From an uncultured Pelagibacteraceae bacterium (lineage in GTDB: Bacteria > Pseudomonadota > Alphaproteobacteria > Pelagibacterales > Pelagibacteraceae), in assembly GCA_902518185.1 (NCBI GenBank), contig CABYFG010000001.1, positions 152,402 through 216,401 on the forward strand: 64,000 nt of DNA, given 5' to 3'. The number at the start of each line of letters is the position of its first letter. Position 1 is the first letter of the stretch. Both the position numbers and the translations under genes were made by a program. Below, piece by piece: positions 26,438-36,714 of this stretch. The notes under the pieces are model-generated. The model was not told the origin of the DNA. It ran no database searches and saw only the letters and a list, made by a program, of their open reading frames with translations.

Positions 26438-29400
26438 CTAAATATTTTGCAAAGCAGTAACTTCAAGTTTTTTTGTTTTAAGAGATCTAATTGCCTCGAT
26501 ACAAGCCTTAGCAGTAGACATATTTGTACAATATGGAACTTTGTTTTTTAAGGTTGCTCTTCGAAGAGCTATTGCATCACTGATACGGTGTTCAGAATTT
26601 CCTCCACCTGTATTTATAACTAATGCAATTTTTTTAGAGTCTAAAATATCAACGATATGGGGTCTGCCGCTACTTACTTTATTAATAGTTTTACATTTCA
26701 TACGAAATTTTTTTATATAATTTGCTGTCCCTTTAGTGCCACACAATTTAAATCCTAATTTTAAAAGATCTTTTGCAAGGTCAATCCCTTCATCTTTGTG
26801 AGAGTCTTTTAATGAAATAAAAGCGAGCCCATTTTTTGGGAGAGAATTATATGATGATATTTGACTTTTGGCATAAGCCATTCCAAAATTTTTATCAAAT
26901 CCCATAACCTCACCAGTTGATTTCATTTCAGGTCCCAACAACACATCGCTATTAGGAAATTTATTAAAGGGGAAAACTGCTTCTTTGACGGCAAACATTC
27001 CTTTTGATTTATCCTTAAGATTAAATTTGGATAGTTCCTCTCCCGCCATAACTCTTGAGGCAATCTTTGCAAAAGGAATACCTTTTGCTTTGGAGACAAA
27101 TGGCACTGTCCTGCTAGCTCTTGGATTGACTTCAATTACAAAAATTTCATCTTTTTTAATTGCAAATTGAATATTCATAAAACCTTTAACTTTTAAGGCT
27201 AACGCTAATTTTTTGGATTGTTTTTCTATCTCTTTTATTAGATAGGGCTTAATTGATACTGGAGGCAAACTACAGGCCGAGTCCCCTGAATGAATTCCAG
27301 CTTCTTCAATGTGTTGCATAACGCCTGCAACATGAACCTCTTCACCGTCTGATATTACATCTACATCAACTTCCATTGCATGATCAATAAATTTATCAAT
27401 TAAAATTGGATTTTTTTCTGCAGCTTTAAATGCTTCCTCTATAAAGTTTTTTAGTTGTTTTTTTTCATAAACAATCTCCATTGCTCTGCCACCTAAAACG
27501 TAAGATGGTCTCACCATTAAAGGCAATCCTATTTGATCCGCAATTTTAATTGCTTCTTTGTAAGTTTTTGCAATACCACTTTTTGCTTGTTTTAGCTTTA
27601 GTTTGTTTAATAAATTTCTAAATCGATCACGGTCTTCAGCAAGGTCTATTGAGGTGTATTGAGTTCCTAAAATTGGAAGATTGTTGTCGTCTAAAAATTT
27701 TGCAAGTTTGATCGGTGTTTGGCCTCCAAATTGAGTAATTATTCCAATTAAATTTCCATTTTCTCTCTCTCTATTTATTATATTAAATACATATTCATCT
27801 TTAAGTGGCTCAAAGTAAAGTCTATCACTTGTATCATAATCTGTCGAAACTGTTTCAGGATTACAATTTACCATTATAGTTTCATATCCTGCATCCTTTA
27901 AAGCAAAACTAGCCTGACAACAGCAATAATCAAATTCTATTCCTTGACCAATTCTGTTTGGTCCGCCGCCAAGAATTATTATTTTTTTTTTATTTGTTGG
28001 TTCTGCTTCACACTCAGAATTCAAAGAGAAAATACGCTGATAGCTTGAATACATGTAAGGTGTAAAAGATTTAAATTCAGCAGCGCAGGTATCAACCTTT
28101 TTAAAAACAGGCAAGGCTTTTAAAGCCATTCTCTTTTTTCTGACAGTTTCTTCAGAAATTTTAGTTAATTCTGATAATTTTTTATCTGAAAATCCAATTG
28201 ATTTTACTCTATTAAATTCAATAAAATTTTTCGGTAATCCTTTATTTTTAATATAAGTTTCATTGTCTACAATTTCTTTAATTTGCTCAAGAAACCAAGG
28301 GTCAATTTTTGATAAAGAATAAATTTTTTTAAGATTTAATTTTTTTCGGAATGCTTCAGCAACTAAAAGTAGTTTATTTGGAATATTCTCCCTTAATTTT
28401 TTTTCAATTTGTTTTCGGTTTAAATTAAAAATTCTATCTAATCCCGAAAATCCTGTCTCAAGTGATACCAAGGCTTTTTGAAAGGACTCTTTGAAATTTC
28501 TTCCAATAGCCATTGCTTCTCCTACAGATTTCATTGATGTACCTAAAATTGCTGGTGAGGTTGAAAATTTTTCAAATGTAAATCTTGGAATTTTAGTAAC
28601 AACATAATCAATTGATGGCTCAAACGATGCAGGAGTTACTTTTGTAATTTCATTTTTAAGCTCATCTAAAGTATATCCCACCGCTAGTTTTGCTGCTACC
28701 TTTGCAATCGGAAAACCTGTAGCTTTTGATGCCAATGCAGAAGAGCGCGAAACTCTCGGATTCATCTCAATTATAACCATTCGTCCATTTTTAGGATTAA
28801 TAGCAAATTGAACGTTCGAGCCTCCTGTCTCAACGCCAATTTTTCTCAGACATGCAATAGAAGCATTCCTCATTACTTGATATTCTTTATCTGTTAGTGT
28901 GAGAGCTGGTGCTACAGTAACAGAATCGCCAGTGTGGATACCCATCGGATCAATGTTTTCAATTGAACAAATAATTATGCAATTATCTTTTTTATCTCGA
29001 ACCACTTCCATTTCAAATTCTTTCCATCCCTCTAAACATTCCTCTACAAGAACTTGGTTTACAGGCGACTCATGGAGTCCATTTTTTATAATTTTAAAGA
29101 AATCTTTTTTAGTTTTTGCAATACCTCCACCTAATCCACCCAAGGTAAACGCTGGTCTAATAATTGCTGGTAGCCCAATTTGTTTTAATATTTTTGAGGA
29201 TTGATTAAAATTATTAACAATTTTAGATTTAGGTAAATCCAAACCAATATCTTGCATATTTTTTCTAAATTTTTTTCTGTCCTCTGCGTTTGAAATTGCT
29301 TTTGAATTTGCCCCGATCAATTCAATTTTATATTTTTTTAATATTCCTTTTTTTTCTGCCTCAATTGCTAGGTTCAAAGCTGTTTGTCCACCCATTGTCG

Positions 29401-29662
29401 GTAAAATCGCATCAGGTCTTTCTTTTTTTAATATTTTTTCAAGAATTTCTAAACTAATTGGTTCGATATATGTTTTATCAGCCACATCTGGATCTGTCAT
29501 AATAGTAGCTGGGTTTGAATTGATCAAAACAACTTTATAGCCCTCGTCCCTTAACGCCTTACATGCTTGTGTACCTGAATAATCAAACTCACATGCTTGC
29601 CCAATAATTATGGGGCCAGCTCCAACTACTAAAATTTTTTTAAGATCTTTTCTTTTTGGCAT
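26438..29662 (-). CDS. carB: Carbamoyl-phosphate synthase large subunit
   Basis: The 1074-residue protein matches normal CarB length. Two homologous ATP-grasp halves are visible, each opening with a nucleotide-fold motif ([40 protein letters not shown]). The first half forms carboxyphosphate and the second phosphorylates carbamate. A C-terminal MGS-like regulatory domain (about 940-1074) follows. Product carbamoyl phosphate feeds pyrimidine and arginine synthesis. The start overlaps the end of carA by 23 nt, so the two are co-transcribed and probably coupled. Confidence 0.97.
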   Translation of the reverse strand: MPKRKDLKKILVVGAGPIIIGQACEFDYSGTQACKALRDEGYKVVLINSNPATIMTDPDVADKTYIEPISLEILEKILKKERPDAILPTMGGQTALNLAIEAEKKGILKKYKIELIGANSKAISNAEDRKKFRKNMQDIGLDLPKSKIVNNFNQSSKILKQIGLPAIIRPAFTLGGLGGGIAKTKKDFFKIIKNGLHESPVNQVLVEECLEGWKEFEMEVVRDKKDNCIIICSIENIDPMGIHTGDSVTVAPALTLTDKEYQVMRNASIACLRKIGVETGGSNVQFAINPKNGRMVIIEMNPRVSRSSALASKATGFPIAKVAAKLAVGYTLDELKNEITKVTPASFEPSIDYVVTKIPRFTFEKFSTSPAILGTSMKSVGEAMAIGRNFKESFQKALVSLETGFSGLDRIFNLNRKQIEKKLRENIPNKLLLVAEAFRKKLNLKKIYSLSKIDPWFLEQIKEIVDNETYIKNKGLPKNFIEFNRVKSIGFSDKKLSELTKISEETVRKKRMALKALPVFKKVDTCAAEFKSFTPYMYSSYQRIFSLNSECEAEPTNKKKIIILGGGPNRIGQGIEFDYCCCQASFALKDAGYETIMVNCNPETVSTDYDTSDRLYFEPLKDEYVFNIINRERENGNLIGIITQFGGQTPIKLAKFLDDNNLPILGTQYTSIDLAEDRDRFRNLLNKLKLKQAKSGIAKTYKEAIKIADQIGLPLMVRPSYVLGGRAMEIVYEKKQLKNFIEEAFKAAEKNPILIDKFIDHAMEVDVDVISDGEEVHVAGVMQHIEEAGIHSGDSACSLPPVSIKPYLIKEIEKQSKKLALALKVKGFMNIQFAIKKDEIFVIEVNPRASRTVPFVSKAKGIPFAKIASRVMAGEELSKFNLKDKSKGMFAVKEAVFPFNKFPNSDVLLGPEMKSTGEVMGFDKNFGMAYAKSQISSYNSLPKNGLAFISLKDSHKDEGIDLAKDLLKLGFKLCGTKGTANYIKKFRMKCKTINKVSSGRPHIVDILDSKKIALVINTGGGNSEHRISDAIALRRATLKNKVPYCTNMSTAKACIEAIRSLKTKKLEVTALQNI

Positions 29663-30836
29663 ATTTTTTCATATCATTTACAAATTGTTTAAAAAGATAA
29701 ACACTATCTTGTGGTCCAGGGTTTGCTTCAGGGTGATATTGAACTGAAAAGACAGGCTTATTCTTTAATCGAATTCCCTCAATCCCACCATCAAAAAGTG
29801 ATTTATGTGTAATCTCAATATTCTTTGGTAAACTTTCTTTAATAATTTCAAAACCATGATTTTGACTTGTTATTTCAACAGTGTCATTAATAAAATTTTT
29901 TACTGGGTGATTTGCACCTCTATGGCCTAGTTTCATTTTTTTAGTTTTAGCACCTAATGATAACCCAAGAATCTGATGACCAAGACAAATTCCAAATATG
30001 GGAAAATTTTTTTTAATTAATTTTTTTACAATTTCAATAGCATATTTGCCTGTTGCAGCTGGATCCCCAGGACCATTTGATAAAAATACACCATCAGGAT
30101 TTAAAGCTAAAATTTTTTCAAAACTCGAATTACATGGAACAACCGTTACTTTACATTTGAAATCTGAAAAATATCTTAAGATATTCTTTTTGACCCCATA
30201 ATCAATAGCTACTACATGAAAAGATTTTTTTTTATTCTTTTCATATCCATTTCGTTTCTTCCACGTCTTGAATCCTTTCCACAGATAATTTTTTTTTGTA
30301 CTTACTTCTAATGCTAAGTCCAAATTTTTTAATCCACTCCATTTAATAGTTGTATTAATTATTTTATTAATATTAAATTTACCAGATTTAGAGAATGAAA
30401 TTGTTCCCTTTGGAGCCCCTTTATCACGAATTTGATTAGTAAGACTTCTTGTATCTAATCCAGTAATACCAACTATTTTATTTTTTTTTAACCAAGCATC
30501 TAAATGGAACAGTGAACGATAATTTGAAGGGGATGTAATTTCTGAATTAAAAATTACTCCTTTGGTCCATATTTTATCAGACTCATAGTCTTCTTTATTC
30601 GTCCCAACGTTTCCTACGTGTGGAAAAGTAAAATTTATAATTTGGCCAGCATACGATGGGTCAGAAATTATTTCTTGGTAACCAGTTAGAGAGGTATTAA
30701 AACATACCTCACCAGTTGCGGATCCCTGATAACCTAGGCCAATTCCTTTAAAAATTTTCTTGTTTTCAAGAACTAAAATACCTGTTTGAATTATTGAATT
30801 TAATTTAGAGCTATTTTTTTTTGCTTTTTTGATCAA
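29640..30836 (-). CDS. carA: Carbamoyl-phosphate synthase small (glutaminase) subunit
   Basis: The 398-residue protein has the CarA N-terminal domain ([20 protein letters not shown]) and a class I glutamine amidotransferase domain with the nucleophile motif [16 protein letters not shown] and the catalytic His/Glu in [12 protein letters not shown]. It releases ammonia from glutamine and channels it to CarB. The start is TTG 30836: an in-frame stop lies directly upstream and no ATG occurs before conserved sequence. Confidence 0.96.
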   Translation of the reverse strand: MIKKAKKNSSKLNSIIQTGILVLENKKIFKGIGLGYQGSATGEVCFNTSLTGYQEIISDPSYAGQIINFTFPHVGNVGTNKEDYESDKIWTKGVIFNSEITSPSNYRSLFHLDAWLKKNKIVGITGLDTRSLTNQIRDKGAPKGTISFSKSGKFNINKIINTTIKWSGLKNLDLALEVSTKKNYLWKGFKTWKKRNGYEKNKKKSFHVVAIDYGVKKNILRYFSDFKCKVTVVPCNSSFEKILALNPDGVFLSNGPGDPAATGKYAIEIVKKLIKKNFPIFGICLGHQILGLSLGAKTKKMKLGHRGANHPVKNFINDTVEITSQNHGFEIIKESLPKNIEITHKSLFDGGIEGIRLKNKPVFSVQYHPEANPGPQDSVYLFKQFVNDMKKYAKKKRS

Positions 30837-30961
30837 TTACAACTCATGAGTTAAAGGTTAATACAATAATTGTTTTATTATCGCAACAAAGATGTATTAA
30901 AAAATTGTAAAAAAACAATTTTTCTTTTGAAGAATTTTTTCTTTAAAGTAGATTAAAATAT
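30837..30961. promoter_or_regulatory. Divergent intergenic region carA / yqeY with a small A/T hairpin
   Basis: This 125-nt gap must carry promoters for both carA (minus) and yqeY-dnaG (plus). A perfect 9-bp inverted repeat, AAAAATTGT at 30900-30908 with ACAATTTTT at 30915-30923, has an A6 loop. With one G-C pair it would be a weak hairpin. I cannot assign -35/-10 boxes with confidence. Confidence 0.4.
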
Positions 30962-31423
30962 ATGTCATTAAAAGAGACCATTGAGACTGATTATAAAAAT
31001 GCCGTTAAATCTAAAGATAAAATTAAAATATCAACTTACAGGTTAATTTTATCTTCCATTAAGGATTTAGATATATTGAATAGGTCTGGGCCAAATAAGA
31101 AAGAAACAAATGATGAAGATATTAAAAAGCTTTTAAAAAAAATGGTTAAGCAAAGATCCGAATCAATTGATATCTACAAAAAAAATAATCGCTCTGATTT
31201 ATTAGAAGTTGAGCAAAATGAGTATAATATTTTAACAAGTTATTTACCGAAACAATTGAATGAAGAGGAAACTAAAAAGATTTGCGAAGATGTTATTTCT
31301 AATACAGGTGCTGTCTCCATAAAAGATATGGGTAAAGTTATGGGAGCACTTAAAAAACAATATGCAGATCAAATTGATTTTGCAAAAGCAGGCTCTCTTC
31401 TTAAAACATTATTAAATAAATAA
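30962..31423 (+). CDS. YqeY-like protein (GatB/YqeY domain)
   Basis: The 153-residue protein matches the YqeY family: SLKETIETDYKNAVKSKDK at the start, KQRSESIDIYKKNNRSDLLEVEQNEYNIL in the middle and MGKVMGALKKQYADQIDFAKA near the end. The family shares the C-terminal tRNA-binding-type helical domain of GatB; its exact role is unsettled. It commonly precedes dnaG and rpoD in alphaproteobacteria, as here. Its stop shares a base with the dnaG start. Confidence 0.9.
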   Translation: MSLKETIETDYKNAVKSKDKIKISTYRLILSSIKDLDILNRSGPNKKETNDEDIKKLLKKMVKQRSESIDIYKKNNRSDLLEVEQNEYNILTSYLPKQLNEEETKKICEDVISNTGAVSIKDMGKVMGALKKQYADQIDFAKAGSLLKTLLNK

Positions 31424-33195
31424 TGAAATATCCAAAAGAATACCTCGATGAAATTAAGTTAAGATTAAAAGTTTCAACCGTAGTTTCCAAATTCGTTAGT
31501 TTAAAAAAAAGAGGTAAAGAATTTGTTGGTCTTTCTCCTTTTAAAACTGAAAAAACTCCTTCATTCACAGTTAATGATGAAAAAGAATTTTATCATTGTT
31601 TTGCAACTTCTGAGCATGGTAATATTTTTGATTTTGTCATGAAAACACAAAATCTAAGATTTGGTGAAGCTGTCAGGTATTTAGCAAATTTAGCAGGAAT
31701 GCAACCTTATACTTTTTCTAAACAAGATGAGGAGAGGGAAAAAAAATGGAAAGAGTATTTATCGATTTTTAAGTTTTATACAGATTTTTATCATAACGAA
31801 CTTTTAAAAAACGAATCTTTTTCAAAAGTTAGAGACTATTTAAAAAATAGAAATCTCACAAAAGAGGATGTTAAAAAATTTAATATTGGGTTTGTTGAAA
31901 CAAAACCTAACTTTTTTGATAAATTAAAGAATGATTATAGCTTAGACTCTATAATGGAAACGGGTCTATTTTATTTAGATGAGAAGAAAAAAACCTATGT
32001 TGAGAGATTTAGAGGTCGTTTAATTTTTCCAATAAAAAATATTTCAGGTCAACCTATTGCCTTAGGTGGGAGAATTATAGAAAAAAGTGATTACCTCGCA
32101 AAATATGTAAATTCTCCCGAGACACTTTTTTTTAAAAAAGGTACTATTCTATACAATTTAGATTTAGCTAGAAAATTATCTAACAAATCTGAAAATATTT
32201 TTTTAGTTGAAGGTTACATGGATGTTATTGGTCTAAGTAAGAATAAAATTGAAAATGTTGTTGCTAATTTAGGCACCTCTCTAACTGACAGACAGATATT
32301 AACTTTGAATCAATTTTTTGATGATATAATTATATGTTTTGATGGTGATGAAAGTGGTTATAAAGCTGCAGTACGCGCTGCTGAAAATTCAATTAAAGAT
32401 TTAAGACCAGAAAAGCAGATTTCTTTTCTATTTTTACCTAATAAAGAAGACCCAGACAGTTTCGTACAAAAAAATGGAAAAGAACATTTTTTAGAATTTT
32501 ATAAAAATAATAAAATATCAATCCATCAATTTATTTTTAGCCATTATAAAAAACAAACATCAAAAAATCCTTCTTCGATGGCTGTTTTCGATAAAAAATT
32601 AAGATCTATAGCTAAAACTATAAAAGATGATTTTATAAGAAAATATGTATTAGAGTTTTTTTTGGAAAAAATTTCAGAACTAACTCCGCATTCAAATCAA
32701 ATTAGAAATTATAATAAAAAAATAACTAAATCTCTTGAAAAAACAAAAAAACATTTTAATGAAAGTAAATCTTTTTCTAGTATTGAATTAAAGGAGTTTT
32801 CATTATTATTTTTAGTTATTTCCAATCTTAAATTATTAGGGGAAAATATTCATTTAATTAAGAATGTTCAATTATTCACAGAAATTAATCGACAAATATT
32901 TGATAAAATTTTATCCAAATTAAAATTAGATAAAAACTTGACTATTGAAAAATTAGAAATTGATAGTAAGTTAATTGAAAAGATAGATAAATTTGCCCCC
33001 ATTAAACATATCCTTAAAACTAAATCGAACAAGGAACATGAAATATTTGAATTATTGGATGACATAAATAGAGATTTAAAAAACTATAATTTAGAGCTAA
33101 GGATTCAAGAATTAGAGCAGAAGTTTTCTAAAGATTTAAGTGAGGTCACTTTTAACGAGCTAAAAGAGCTAAAAAAAAAGCAAAATATCAATTAA
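31423..33195 (+). CDS. dnaG: DNA primase with a degenerate zinc-binding domain
   Basis: The 590-residue protein has an N-terminal CHC2-type domain (about 1-100), the catalytic core with a TOPRIM domain (FLVEGYMDVIG at about 263; ICFDGDESGYKA at about 304) and a helicase-binding C-terminal region. The zinc ligands are mostly lost. The usual CPFH reads SPFK, and the usual CFGCG reads CFATS (YHCFATSEHGN), leaving one of the four expected ligands. Alphaproteobacterial primases often lack the first Cys/His pair, but losing the second pair as well goes further. The fold may be kept without zinc. The gene lies between yqeY and rpoD, the classical macromolecular synthesis arrangement. Confidence 0.95.
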   Translation: MKYPKEYLDEIKLRLKVSTVVSKFVSLKKRGKEFVGLSPFKTEKTPSFTVNDEKEFYHCFATSEHGNIFDFVMKTQNLRFGEAVRYLANLAGMQPYTFSKQDEEREKKWKEYLSIFKFYTDFYHNELLKNESFSKVRDYLKNRNLTKEDVKKFNIGFVETKPNFFDKLKNDYSLDSIMETGLFYLDEKKKTYVERFRGRLIFPIKNISGQPIALGGRIIEKSDYLAKYVNSPETLFFKKGTILYNLDLARKLSNKSENIFLVEGYMDVIGLSKNKIENVVANLGTSLTDRQILTLNQFFDDIIICFDGDESGYKAAVRAAENSIKDLRPEKQISFLFLPNKEDPDSFVQKNGKEHFLEFYKNNKISIHQFIFSHYKKQTSKNPSSMAVFDKKLRSIAKTIKDDFIRKYVLEFFLEKISELTPHSNQIRNYNKKITKSLEKTKKHFNESKSFSSIELKEFSLLFLVISNLKLLGENIHLIKNVQLFTEINRQIFDKILSKLKLDKNLTIEKLEIDSKLIEKIDKFAPIKHILKTKSNKEHEIFELLDDINRDLKNYNLELRIQELEQKFSKDLSEVTFNELKELKKKQNIN

Positions 33196-33261
33196 TCCTC
33201 AAAATTAATAATGGATTTTTGTAAAATTGATATTATATAAGTAGCTTCAAACTGTATTGCT

Positions 33262-35088
33262 GTGGAAAGAATAATTACTAAATCATTCGCTAGATTAATG
33301 GGACGCGGGACCCACAGAGGTTTCATTACGTACGAAGAGCTGAGTAAATCATTAGGCAAAAGAAATCTATCAGATGAGAACCTTGCTCAAGCTTTTATAC
33401 ATATTCTAGATGAAAAGGTAACACTCGTAGAAAAAAAATCAGATTTTAAAGTATTAAGAAAAAAAGAGGGCTCGTCAAAAGAGGATGGTAAAACAATTGA
33501 GAAAAGTGATGACCCTATAAGAATGTATCTTAGAGAAATGGGGGGAGTTGAACTTTTATCTAGAGAAGGTGAAATAGCTATAGCAAAAAGAATCGAGGCT
33601 GGAAAAGATGTAATGCTTATAGCTCTATCACAAAGCCCAATTACTGCACAACAATTTTCTGAGTGGAATGAAAAATTACAAAAAGATGAAATTTTAGTTA
33701 GAGAAATTATAGATATAGATACGAATTACATGGAAGATGAGACTACGGGGCCAAGTGCTAAACAAAAAAACTCTGGTGAAGCAGAGAAAGACGAAGCGTC
33801 TTCTGAAGATGTAGATGACGATTTTAATCCAACTCTCGCAGCAATGGAGTCTGAAATCAAACCTAAAGTTTTAAAGACAATAAATGATTTAACAAAAGAT
33901 TACAATAAACTAATAAAATATCAAAAAGAAAAATTAGAATGCATTTTAAATGCACAATCATTTTCCTCAAGCAAAGAGAAAAATTATGAAAAGATTGTAA
34001 ATCAAATTTTAGAGAATATAAAATCTCTGCAATTATCTCCCTCTGTATTGGAGGAGCTGGTCCAAAAGCATTACGTTGAAAATAAAAAAATTATTTCTCT
34101 AGAGGGAAATTTATTAAGGCTAGCTTTGAACGCTGATATCTCAAGAAGTGAATTTATTAAGTTTTATATTGGAAATGAGATAAATCCGAACCTTAAAAAA
34201 TTTTTAGATACAAATATTGCCTGGAAGAAGTTTTTTACTAAAAATAAAGATGAATTTAAAAATATAAGAGAAAGGTTGATTGAAATTAGTAATAAATTAG
34301 GGATTTCAGTTACAGATTTTAAAAAATTAGTTAGCAGAGTTCAAAAAGGAGAAAAAGAATCAAGAATTGCTAAAAAAGAGATGGTTGAGGCTAATTTAAG
34401 ATTAGTTATTTCAATTGCAAAAAAATATACAAATAGAGGCTTGCAATTTTTAGATCTGATCCAAGAGGGAAACATTGGTTTAATGAAAGCAGTCGATAAG
34501 TTTGAATATAGAAGAGGCTATAAATTCTCAACCTATGCAACATGGTGGATAAGACAAGCAATAACCAGATCCATTGCAGATCAAGCTCGGACAATAAGAA
34601 TTCCAGTTCACATGATTGAGACAATTAATAAAATAGTACGGACTCAAAGATTGATTTTAAGTGAATTTGGCCGAGAGGCAACACCTGAGGAATTGGCAAA
34701 AAAATTAAGAATGCCATTAGATAAAGTGAGAAAAGTTTTAAAAATTTCTAAAGAGCCAGTATCTCTTGAAAAACCTGTTGGTGATGAAGAGGATAGCAGC
34801 CTTGGAGATTTTATTGAGGATACAAAAGCTTTAGCTCCTCTTGAGCAAGCTATTAAATCAAATTTAGGTGAAGCGACTACAAAAATTTTATCAACTTTGA
34901 CACCTAGAGAGGAAAGAGTTTTAAGAATGAGGTTTGGTGTTGGAATGAATACAGATCATACTCTAGAAGAAGTTGGATTGCAGTTTTCTGTAACTAGAGA
35001 GAGAATTAGACAAATTGAGGCAAAAGCTCTAAGAAAGTTGAAGCATCCTAGCAGATCAAAACAACTAAAAAGCTTTTTAGAAAGCTAA
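33262..35088 (+). CDS. rpoD: RNA polymerase primary sigma factor (sigma-70)
   Basis: The 608-residue protein starts at GTG 33262. It has region 1.1 ([13 protein letters not shown]), region 1.2 ([21 protein letters not shown]), a shortened non-conserved region, regions 2.1-2.4 ([39 protein letters not shown]), region 3, and region 4.2 with the -35-binding helix ([20 protein letters not shown]). It is the housekeeping sigma factor. It is the only sigma factor seen in the window, so any alternative sigma served by the RsbW-like kinase must be elsewhere. It lies 66 nt after dnaG. Confidence 0.97.
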   Translation: MERIITKSFARLMGRGTHRGFITYEELSKSLGKRNLSDENLAQAFIHILDEKVTLVEKKSDFKVLRKKEGSSKEDGKTIEKSDDPIRMYLREMGGVELLSREGEIAIAKRIEAGKDVMLIALSQSPITAQQFSEWNEKLQKDEILVREIIDIDTNYMEDETTGPSAKQKNSGEAEKDEASSEDVDDDFNPTLAAMESEIKPKVLKTINDLTKDYNKLIKYQKEKLECILNAQSFSSSKEKNYEKIVNQILENIKSLQLSPSVLEELVQKHYVENKKIISLEGNLLRLALNADISRSEFIKFYIGNEINPNLKKFLDTNIAWKKFFTKNKDEFKNIRERLIEISNKLGISVTDFKKLVSRVQKGEKESRIAKKEMVEANLRLVISIAKKYTNRGLQFLDLIQEGNIGLMKAVDKFEYRRGYKFSTYATWWIRQAITRSIADQARTIRIPVHMIETINKIVRTQRLILSEFGREATPEELAKKLRMPLDKVRKVLKISKEPVSLEKPVGDEEDSSLGDFIEDTKALAPLEQAIKSNLGEATTKILSTLTPREERVLRMRFGVGMNTDHTLEEVGLQFSVTRERIRQIEAKALRKLKHPSRSKQLKSFLES

Positions 35089-35118
35089 TAAATAAGGTAT
35101 CTAAGTTCTAACTAATTA

Positions 35119-35838
35119 ATGATCAGGATCCATATTGTTAGATTAATAATTAATTTCTTTGACTATTTTCAACAAAAAAAAATTTTCATATTTTTAAAAA
35201 AAAAAATAAAAAAAAATGCCATCTTATTTGACGTGGGTGCCCATCATGGTGAAACAATTAAGAATTTTATAAAATATTTTAATTTTTCCACCATCCATTC
35301 GTTTGAGGCAAGCAATAAGAATTTTAAACTTTTAAAAATAAAATCTAAAAAAAACCAGGAATATAAAATTTTTTTAAATAATTTCGGTCTATCTGATATA
35401 AATAAAGGTTTAAAGATTAAAGAATTTAAGGAAACTTCGTCCACGACACTTAGTGGCATAAATCATGACTCAAAATATTATAAAAGAAAAATCAAAGTAT
35501 TAGGATTAAAAGAAAATAAAAGAATTTACAAAAATTCTGATGTTAAGCTAAATCGACTAGATAATTATTGTGAGGAAAAAAAAATTAATAAGATTGATCT
35601 TCTTAAAATTGATACAGAAGGTCATGAATACTTTGTTATTAAAGGGTCTACAAATGTATTAACAAAAATAAAATATATATACTTTGAGCATCACTATGAC
35701 GACATGTTAATTAAGGGCTATAAATATTCGGATATTCATGATATTTTGAAAAAATACAATTTTATCAGAATTTATAAGTCAAAAATGTTTTTTAGAAAAT
35801 CATTTGAATACATATATGAGAATTCAAAATTAGATTGA
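35119..35838 (+). CDS. FkbM-family methyltransferase
   Basis: The 239-residue protein has a class I SAM-binding start (ILFDVGAHHGETIKNF, about residues 35-50), an acidic beta-2 end (IHSFEAS) and the FkbM motif LLKIDTEGHEYFVIKGS (about 166-182). FkbM-type enzymes O-methylate sugars or polyketides, often in surface polysaccharide. The substrate here cannot be read from sequence. It lies 30 nt after rpoD, an unusual neighbour with no obvious functional link, and is more lysine- and A/T-rich than rpoD. Confidence 0.85.
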   Translation: MIRIHIVRLIINFFDYFQQKKIFIFLKKKIKKNAILFDVGAHHGETIKNFIKYFNFSTIHSFEASNKNFKLLKIKSKKNQEYKIFLNNFGLSDINKGLKIKEFKETSSTTLSGINHDSKYYKRKIKVLGLKENKRIYKNSDVKLNRLDNYCEEKKINKIDLLKIDTEGHEYFVIKGSTNVLTKIKYIYFEHHYDDMLIKGYKYSDIHDILKKYNFIRIYKSKMFFRKSFEYIYENSKLD

Positions 35839-35870
35839 AGAAATAATCTTTTTGTCGTAATTTTATTCAT

Positions 35871-35945
35871 GGGCCGTTAGCTCAATAGTAGAGTACTGCA
35901 TTGACATTGCAGGGGTAGTTGGAGCGTAACCAACACGGCCCACCA
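35871..35945 (+). tRNA. tRNA-Val(GAC) with atypical D- and T-loops
   Basis: It has a perfect 7-bp acceptor stem (GGGCCGT with ACGGCCC), an anticodon arm CTGCA/TGCAG with loop TTGACAT (anticodon GAC at 35903-35905), and encoded CCA. The D-loop (AATAGTA, 35884-35890) lacks the usual GG. The T-loop (AGCGTAA, 35923-35929) replaces the near-universal TTCRANN, although its stem GTTGG/CCAAC is perfect. It is a clear tRNA fold with altered elbow-forming loops. Confidence 0.85.
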
Positions 35946-36001
35946 TGTATACAATTTCTTTAATTGATAAGTTTTTAAAAATGGTATAACACACTACTTA
36001 A

Positions 36002-36078
36002 GGGCCTGTAGCTCAGTTGGTTAGAGCAGTACACTCATAATGTATTGGTCCCAGGTTCGAGTCCTGGCGGGCCCACCA
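36002..36078 (+). tRNA. tRNA with CAU anticodon (elongator Met, or Ile2 if modified to lysidine)
   Basis: It has a canonical cloverleaf: acceptor GGGCCTG/CGGGCCC with one G-U pair, D-arm GCTC-AGTTGGTTA-GAGC, anticodon loop CTCATAA (CAU at 36036-36038), T-arm CCAGG-TTCGAGT-CCTGG, and encoded CCA. Elongator Met and tRNA-Ile2 both read CAU, and loop sequence alone does not separate them. It lies 56 nt after the Val tRNA. Confidence 0.9.
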
Positions 36079-36105
36079 TTTTTGATAACAATCATTAAAG
36101 TTTAA

Positions 36106-36696
36106 TTAGTTTTCTGAAAATTTCTTAAGTGTTTTAAATAGCGCATTTATATCATCATTATTAGAATTTAAGATGGATGCAAACTCCTCTTTCTGCGTTC
36201 TCGCAAGACTTAAACCTTCGATAATTAAATCTCTAATTAAAGGATTTTCTGAATATTTGGTATAAATTCTCCAGTCAATCTTTACTTCAGGTCTTTCACT
36301 TGTCCCTTTAAGAAGAGAGTTCACTATTGTATAATTCTTATTTAGAACTTCCTTTCCTAAGACATCTATCTCTGGGTTAGTATATTCAGCCAACCTACTT
36401 GAAAAACTTTTCAAAAAATAGTCATTAAACAATTTGACGTATTCTTTTTTTTGATCATCATCTAGTGTTTTCCTTTTAGCTCCAAGTGTATAAAAGGCTA
36501 TTCCTTTTATATCTACAGTTTCTAAGGCAATTTTTTTTAATTCATTAATTTTTTCTTCTTTTGAAACATTTTCTGAAAGCACTTTTGAAGCCCTATTTAC
36601 TGTTGATTGAACAAAAATATCCGGCTGGATTGCTAAAACAATATGAGTACTTAAAATGTAAATTATTAATGTAAATAAATAATTTTTAATTTTCAT
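36106..36696 (-). CDS. mlaC: MlaC-family periplasmic phospholipid-binding protein
   Basis: The 196-residue protein has a signal peptide (residues 1-22, ending VLA). The MlaC/Ttg2D pattern follows: ALETVDIKGIAFYTLGAKRKTL, YVKLFNDYFLKSFSSRLAEY, VKIDWRIYT, IRDLIIEGLSLARTQKEEF. MlaC ferries phospholipid between the MlaA-porin complex in the outer membrane and the MlaFEDB ABC transporter. It follows mlaA by 18 nt on the same strand, while MlaB, D, E and F genes are not in the window. Confidence 0.88.
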   Translation of the reverse strand: MKIKNYLFTLIIYILSTHIVLAIQPDIFVQSTVNRASKVLSENVSKEEKINELKKIALETVDIKGIAFYTLGAKRKTLDDDQKKEYVKLFNDYFLKSFSSRLAEYTNPEIDVLGKEVLNKNYTIVNSLLKGTSERPEVKIDWRIYTKYSENPLIRDLIIEGLSLARTQKEEFASILNSNNDDINALFKTLKKFSEN

Positions 36697-36714
36697 TTAT
36701 ATTTTTTTTAAAAA

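Noticed and set aside
35119..35838. FkbM methyltransferase as part of a transferred surface-polysaccharide island
   Set aside because: It is a single gene between rpoD and tRNA genes with no glycosyltransferases, transposase or repeats nearby; base composition alone does not support transfer.
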